The notes under the pieces: model-generated
Told to the model about the DNA's origin: nothing
Database searches by the model: none
The model's input: only the letters and a program-made list of their open reading frames with translations
Made by a program: the position numbers and the translations under genes
Assembly: GCA_011033025.1 (NCBI GenBank)
Contig: WFMF01000120.1
Location: 391,101 to 455,100 of the forward strand
Length of the DNA stretch: 64,000 nucleotides
From: Beroe forskalii
Taxonomy: Eukaryota > Ctenophora > Nuda > Beroida > Beroidae
Direction of reading: 5' to 3'
Part shown: positions 59,864-64,000 of the stretch, piece by piece
Layout: every line of letters starts with the position of its first letter
How positions within the stretch are numbered: position 1 is the stretch's first letter

Positions 59864-60130
59864 AGTATCATCGAGGACGAACAGCACTTCGTTGTTAGCT
59901 GTCCCAACTATCATCCACAGCGCTTAGCACTGGAAGAAGAGGTAAAGTCAGCACTGATATCCTGGGAGCCATGTCGATTGATGACACTGTTCCAAAAAGA
60001 CTCAATGATGTCATTCGCCAGATATGTCAACAGAATCATGAACATTCGATTCCCAAAGCATGATTTGAGCAACAGCGATTCAGATAAGCCAAGAAAGAAG
60101 ACATCTACAAGAAAGAAGAGGAAATATTGA
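59864..60130 (+). pseudogene. LINE ORF2 C-terminal fragment
   Basis: Plus-strand frame of about 88 codons to a stop at 60128. It starts IIEDEQHFVVSCP, the end of the zinc-finger-like motif found at the C-terminus of many non-LTR proteins, then WEPCRLMTLFQK and FARYVNRIMNIRF, and ends in a Lys/Arg-rich tail. The N-terminal remainder is absent: the fragment begins directly in the 36-bp minisatellite DNA of the arm. About 450 bp of T-rich DNA follows and may be the element's 3' untranslated region. The relative orientation within the arm equals that of the fragment at 50389-51302, but the sequences are not close copies. Confidence 0.65.
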
Positions 60131-60802
60131 GGATCTGGGCACAAGAACATCCTTCAAATCATCCGTCCACCACTTTGCCTCAATAACTTTACACTCTGAT
60201 CTGCTGAACTCATGATAACATCCTTTTCATTACTTATCACACCGAGTTGAACTTATCTTTATAATTTCTATCAGGCTTTTTTCACTGGGCTCTTTTCTTT
60301 TCTGGCTGTTCTTATCTTGGCACGCTTTCTTTTCATCAGACAAGTTTATTGGTTTGGGGACTTAAGTTTAGCTTTTTGGTCTTTCAATTTTAGGCTCGCT
60401 TTTCATTTTTATCTTCTCATGTTAAGATCAGTGGTTTCTTTACATTTTACTTTGCCTCGATGGTTTTGAGGTTTACGCTTATAGATTTTTGGCTTTCTAG
60501 TTTCGTTAAGAGTTTCGTCAAGAGCCTCTTTTCGCGGTCTGACATTACTTGGAATATACGGTTAAGTATGTTTTGTAATTAGACTGTAATTGATATTTCT
60601 ATTTCTTAGTACATACCACTTGACACCAGTTTATTAGACTAGTGGCTACATACCACTAAGCACCTTTGTCACCAATACATCTGGTCGTCTGACTACATAC
60701 CACTTAGCGACCTTGACACCAGTACATCAGACTACATAAAAGCTGCTACCCTTGGTAGCGAAAGATGAGAAGTTTTTTTCTTTTTTTACTGGACCGTTGG
60801 TA

Positions 60803-60892
60803 CAAACAAACAAACAAACAAACAAACAAACAAACAAACAAACAAACAAACAAACAAACAAACAAACAAACAAACGAGCAAACAAACAAACA
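60803..60892. repeat. (CAAA)n microsatellite, right-arm allele
   Basis: About 22 tetranucleotide units, interrupted once by cgag. Expanded relative to the left-arm equivalent at 49125-49162. Confidence 0.93.
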
Positions 60893-61645
60893 TTAGACAA
60901 CAAACATTAAATAGCTGTTTGTTTACCTTGGCTGTGAACATATTGTCAGCATCTCTCGTTTCATCTAGAACACCGCGGTCCTTCCTTTTCTGCTTCTTCT
61001 GAGGTGAATTAGGATTTCATTCGATAAATATGTCAATGTTTTAATGGAAGTAACAACAATGGACATAGCATCTGAAAACACCACAAGAATGTCAAATAGT
61101 TTAATCGTTTTACGATCGTTTTAATACATCATAAACAAATGTATGAACTATGAACGATCGTTTTAATAGCTTAATAGTAGGTTCGAGACTTCTAGAGTTT
61201 TAGTACGTGTGAGCCGATGACTCCGTTCATCCGATGAGATCTTATCGTTGTTTATCTCTTTTCTCTCTCTCAATATATTCACCAAGAGCTATTTATAATC
61301 CAACCTCCCAATATCATGTGACAACAACTCATCAATTTGCTCGGGAGATAACATTTAAATTGAAAACATGGCCACTTCTCCATATGATCTTACGATAGTA
61401 GAAACCTACCCGGGTAGTTCTCATGACGTTAAACTTCGTAACTGGCAAAAGTCAGAACACCTTGTGAAGTTGCGAATAAATGCCGAGTCAAGGTTCGACT
61501 GTCGCTGACGAACACTCCAATCTTGCCACACGTACAGTGCAGCAAGTACCAACATACAAGCCTTACACAACACCAAGCACCCCGGTATAGGTACGACTCA
61601 TGTACCGTATCATTATATGAGCATATGTAACTTCGTAAGCATACT

Positions 61646-61846
61646 TTGATTATATTAGAGGAATCGATCGGATTCGCTATTATTTTACCAGTTTTCCGGA
61701 TGTGTTACACCAAATTTCCACTTGAACGGGCCGTGCAGATTTTTGACATAACACATCATCATACGTTCGTATATAGCTTTGCGCTCCACGTCATTCATCA
61801 CCAAGACATTATATATGTATATGACTTTCTCAAATTAGTTGATTAA
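61646..61846 (+). other. Partner of the conserved frame at 48232-48432
   Basis: Open 66-codon frame differing by two residues from the left-arm frame. No family recognised. Confidence 0.25.
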
Positions 61847-62818
61847 ACTTTAGGTTTGCAAGCACACCTATCATACGTTTGTGCGCATGTATGTGGACTT
61901 GAAAGATACATAGAAAATATCTTCATTATCTGTCAATGGATGTAGACTCTGTTGGTGATAATATGCACAACATTTCTTGAGTCATGGTGACATCACAGGC
62001 ACAGATTTAACATGAGACCATGAGAACATTTGTCACACAGTCATGGGACCATCATTATGTTTTAATATCATAAATATTACTCTTTGATTTCTAATCATCG
62101 ATCAAAAGTTCTGATGAGAAAACTGATAGCCTCAAAATCAAAAGGGAAACATGAGAGAATCTTCTTTACTTTTCACAACATAAATTAATATGAATTCTTA
62201 TACTGCTTCATATGTTTTGATGGAATTGGTATTCCGACTCCTGCTTAGAAAAACCGACCCATTAAGTTCCATTTTATATTACAGCAAGTCGAGTAGAAAA
62301 TGTCGATGAATGGTATCAATACGTCAATATAGCAACTCAGGAACATATGTTTGGTTTAGCTGATCAATACGCCATTAAATTTTCCAAATGGTCAAAGTTA
62401 AATTAGTACAATTATAATGTAATTTTTTGCAGTACTTACAAAACTGGTACTTGTCAGTTGTGGTACGCACGATGGCAGCGGTAGATTCGCTTTCTTCTTC
62501 TCAGACTTTTGTATGGGATCTAACGGAAAATGTTGAAATTCACTTATAGAGCCACATATAAAAGTCATATTCCATCCTCAATTTTAAAAGGGAGGCACAA
62601 AAGTGAAAAATAGTGACCACTGAATTAGTGAGTGACGATTATTACTAACCACTGATAATTATAAGTTCGTATTTTATCAGTACCTAGCTTGTTGATTGAC
62701 AGGGAGCAGTTTTTAGGTGAGAACTGTTTGACGATGGTCCGCTCTATCGATATCATCTCCGCGCACACGTCCAGAATGGCTTGGGAGTCGTCTGAGGGTT
62801 ACTGAGTTAAACACCGGG

Positions 62819-62903
62819 CGAAAAATAGGCGGTTCAACGTCATCAACTCACTACATTGTGCTATGATAATGACGTCATATAAACCGCCTGTTTCTGAGTT
62901 TCT
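62819..62903. mobile_element. ~85-bp MITE-like hairpin, copy B
   Basis: cgaaaaataggcggttcaacgtcat at the left faces gacgtcatataaaccgcctgtttct at the right. Same design as the hairpin at 57207-57290, with atgataatgacg shared. Confidence 0.68.
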
Positions 62904-63332
62904 CGTGTGACATATTAGGGTGAGGTTGAAGCTTCCGACGGTAGAGGAGCTATAACGACATAATTATAGAGTGACAGATGACATGATCAACATGATGGAT
63001 GACTTATTTAAAACTCCGCTTTTCCGATTCAGTGTGCTAAATAGAATTAGAAAGAATAATTCCCGTTTTGACGTCGTACTTTCACAATGATTTGTGAGAT
63101 AATTAATGTGAGGTAGGACATGCTTCTCAATGAAACGCCGAACTACAAGTGTCAGCTTTTTAGGTAAAATTACTAAGTACCTAAGTACTAATTGTTCAAT
63201 TTTGCTAACAATTAATAGCTTGATTTGTGACTTATCAGAAATCATATGAAGTCATTTATTGTTTCTTTGTTTGACACTGGATCTTGTTCTGCCCTTTGAC
63301 ATCTCAAGTCAAAATCTATAAGAAATGCGCGC
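62904..63332. other. AT-rich stretch, no gene seen
   Basis: A 93-codon minus-strand frame at 62964-63245 has no recognisable features and biased composition. Nothing else is supported. Confidence 0.4.
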
Positions 63333-63339
63333 GCGAGAT

Positions 63340-63517
63340 CGTGACGTGACGCGTCACGTCACGATTAGTTAGGATTTTCTTCCGAACAGGGGACGCGTCC
63401 TCTGTTCTAACTAATCGTGACATGACGCGTGACGTGACGCGTCACGTCACAATTAGTTAGATCAGGGGACGCATGACGTGACGCGTGACGTGACGCGTCA
63501 TGTCACGATTAGTTGGG
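63340..63517. repeat. Nested CG-rich palindromes
   Basis: A perfect 24-bp palindrome (cgtgacgtgacg plus its complement) is at 63340-63363. A perfect 22-bp version is at 63429-63450 and a decayed one near 63478-63502. The first two lie in a larger inverted repeat centred near 63396 (ggacgcgtcc), whose arms include gtcacgattagttag and ctaactaatcgtgac. All share gacgcgtc cores. No coding frame. Confidence 0.88.
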
Positions 63518-64000
63518 GTCTGAGTACAGAGCTTTAATTGCCCTTAATACTGTCTAAGTCTAGATATTCACATACAAAAACTCCTCGACCGATTTTATGG
63601 GAAAATCTATGCTTATTATAAATCGCAGGTATTAATTAAGTAATTAGTAGCAATTACCATTGGTATCCATGCACACAACAGGAAAGATTTCAGGAGGTCT
63701 AGTGACAGTCAAAGGATCCACGAGCACAAAGTCCCGAATGATTCGCCTCATCTTCGAACCTTTCATTATTCCGGTCCTAGCTTGAGTGAACTATGCTAAA
63801 TAATGACTGGAATATGTTACTGCCAATTATACAAAGGACAGAATTATTAACAACACGACCAAATTGGCACAATGTGGACACTATTATCATCCGATTATTC
63901 ATTTCTTGAACTTTCGTAGAGGATTTACTCGTTCTACCCAGATATTTCTAATCTTAAATAATCATGTTAGCATGTTTAATAACTAATCCGACTCTTGAAA
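63518..64000. other. AT-rich end of the window, no gene seen
   Basis: No supported feature. A possible short exon cannot be excluded around 63640-63780, but no motif backs it. Confidence 0.35.

Larger units (their letters stand above)
57990..62052. repeat. Right arm of the ~14-kb inverted duplication
   Basis: Reverse complement of the left arm 48012-54139, without its hAT-like element. Its own additions are a LINE 3' fragment with about 700 bp of flanking DNA near 59860-60590, and a larger tetranucleotide repeat. Confidence 0.9.

Noticed and set aside
61175..61200. tRNA gene suggested by a ggttcgagac word (B-box-like)
   Set aside because: No A box at the right distance and no cloverleaf could be formed by eye.

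Overview
The window is nuclear DNA of an invertebrate animal; the phylum cannot be settled from the sequence. Evidence: split genes with GT-AG introns (an organic-solute-transporter-alpha homologue in seven coding exons), a membrane protein with sushi (CCP) domains, Ty1/copia, LINE, FLYWCH-MULE and hAT-type elements, degenerate TTAGGG-like tracts, and AT-rich, gene-poor spacers. No prokaryotic operon, CRISPR array, rRNA or convincing tRNA was seen.

Layout. 0.27-1.55 kb: 30-bp GC-rich minisatellite open in all reading frames. 2.08-3.13 kb (minus): three-CCP single-pass membrane protein in one coding exon. 3.3-4.0 kb: 702-bp foldback element. 7.5-12.1 kb: 4.6-kb foldback element whose arms are built of ~165-bp repeats; a 1.2-kb element with a perfect 8-bp target duplication sits in its left arm. 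17.9-19.25 kb: 25-bp minisatellite. 20.8-23.7 kb (plus): OST-alpha-like gene. 24.7-32.5 kb: a young, full-length Ty1/copia retrotransposon with 1.1-kb LTRs and one intact polyprotein frame. 32.5-34.5 kb: three satellites. 34.6-39.35 kb (minus): 5'-truncated LINE split by a FLYWCH-MULE DNA transposon; a second MULE copy lies at 41.7-44.3 kb. 39.4-40.5 kb: GC-rich palindromes, including a spacerless perfect 108-bp palindrome. 48.0-62.05 kb: a ~14-kb inverted duplication (arms ~6.1 and ~4.1 kb, spacer ~3.85 kb) with LINE remnants and an hAT-like element inserted after the duplication. 63.34-63.52 kb: nested CG-rich palindromes.

Only two host protein genes can be supported with confidence: the sushi receptor and the OST-alpha homologue. 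They are about 18 kb apart, on opposite strands, with no shared pathway visible. Everything else recognisable is mobile or repetitive. Inverted-repeat structures dominate, at scales from 24 bp to 14 kb. Nested insertions give a relative order: LINE before MULE copy 1; 4.6-kb foldback before its 1.2-kb insertion; inverted duplication before the 1.0-kb hAT-like insertion. The copia element, with LTRs differing at only a handful of sites, is probably among the youngest arrivals.
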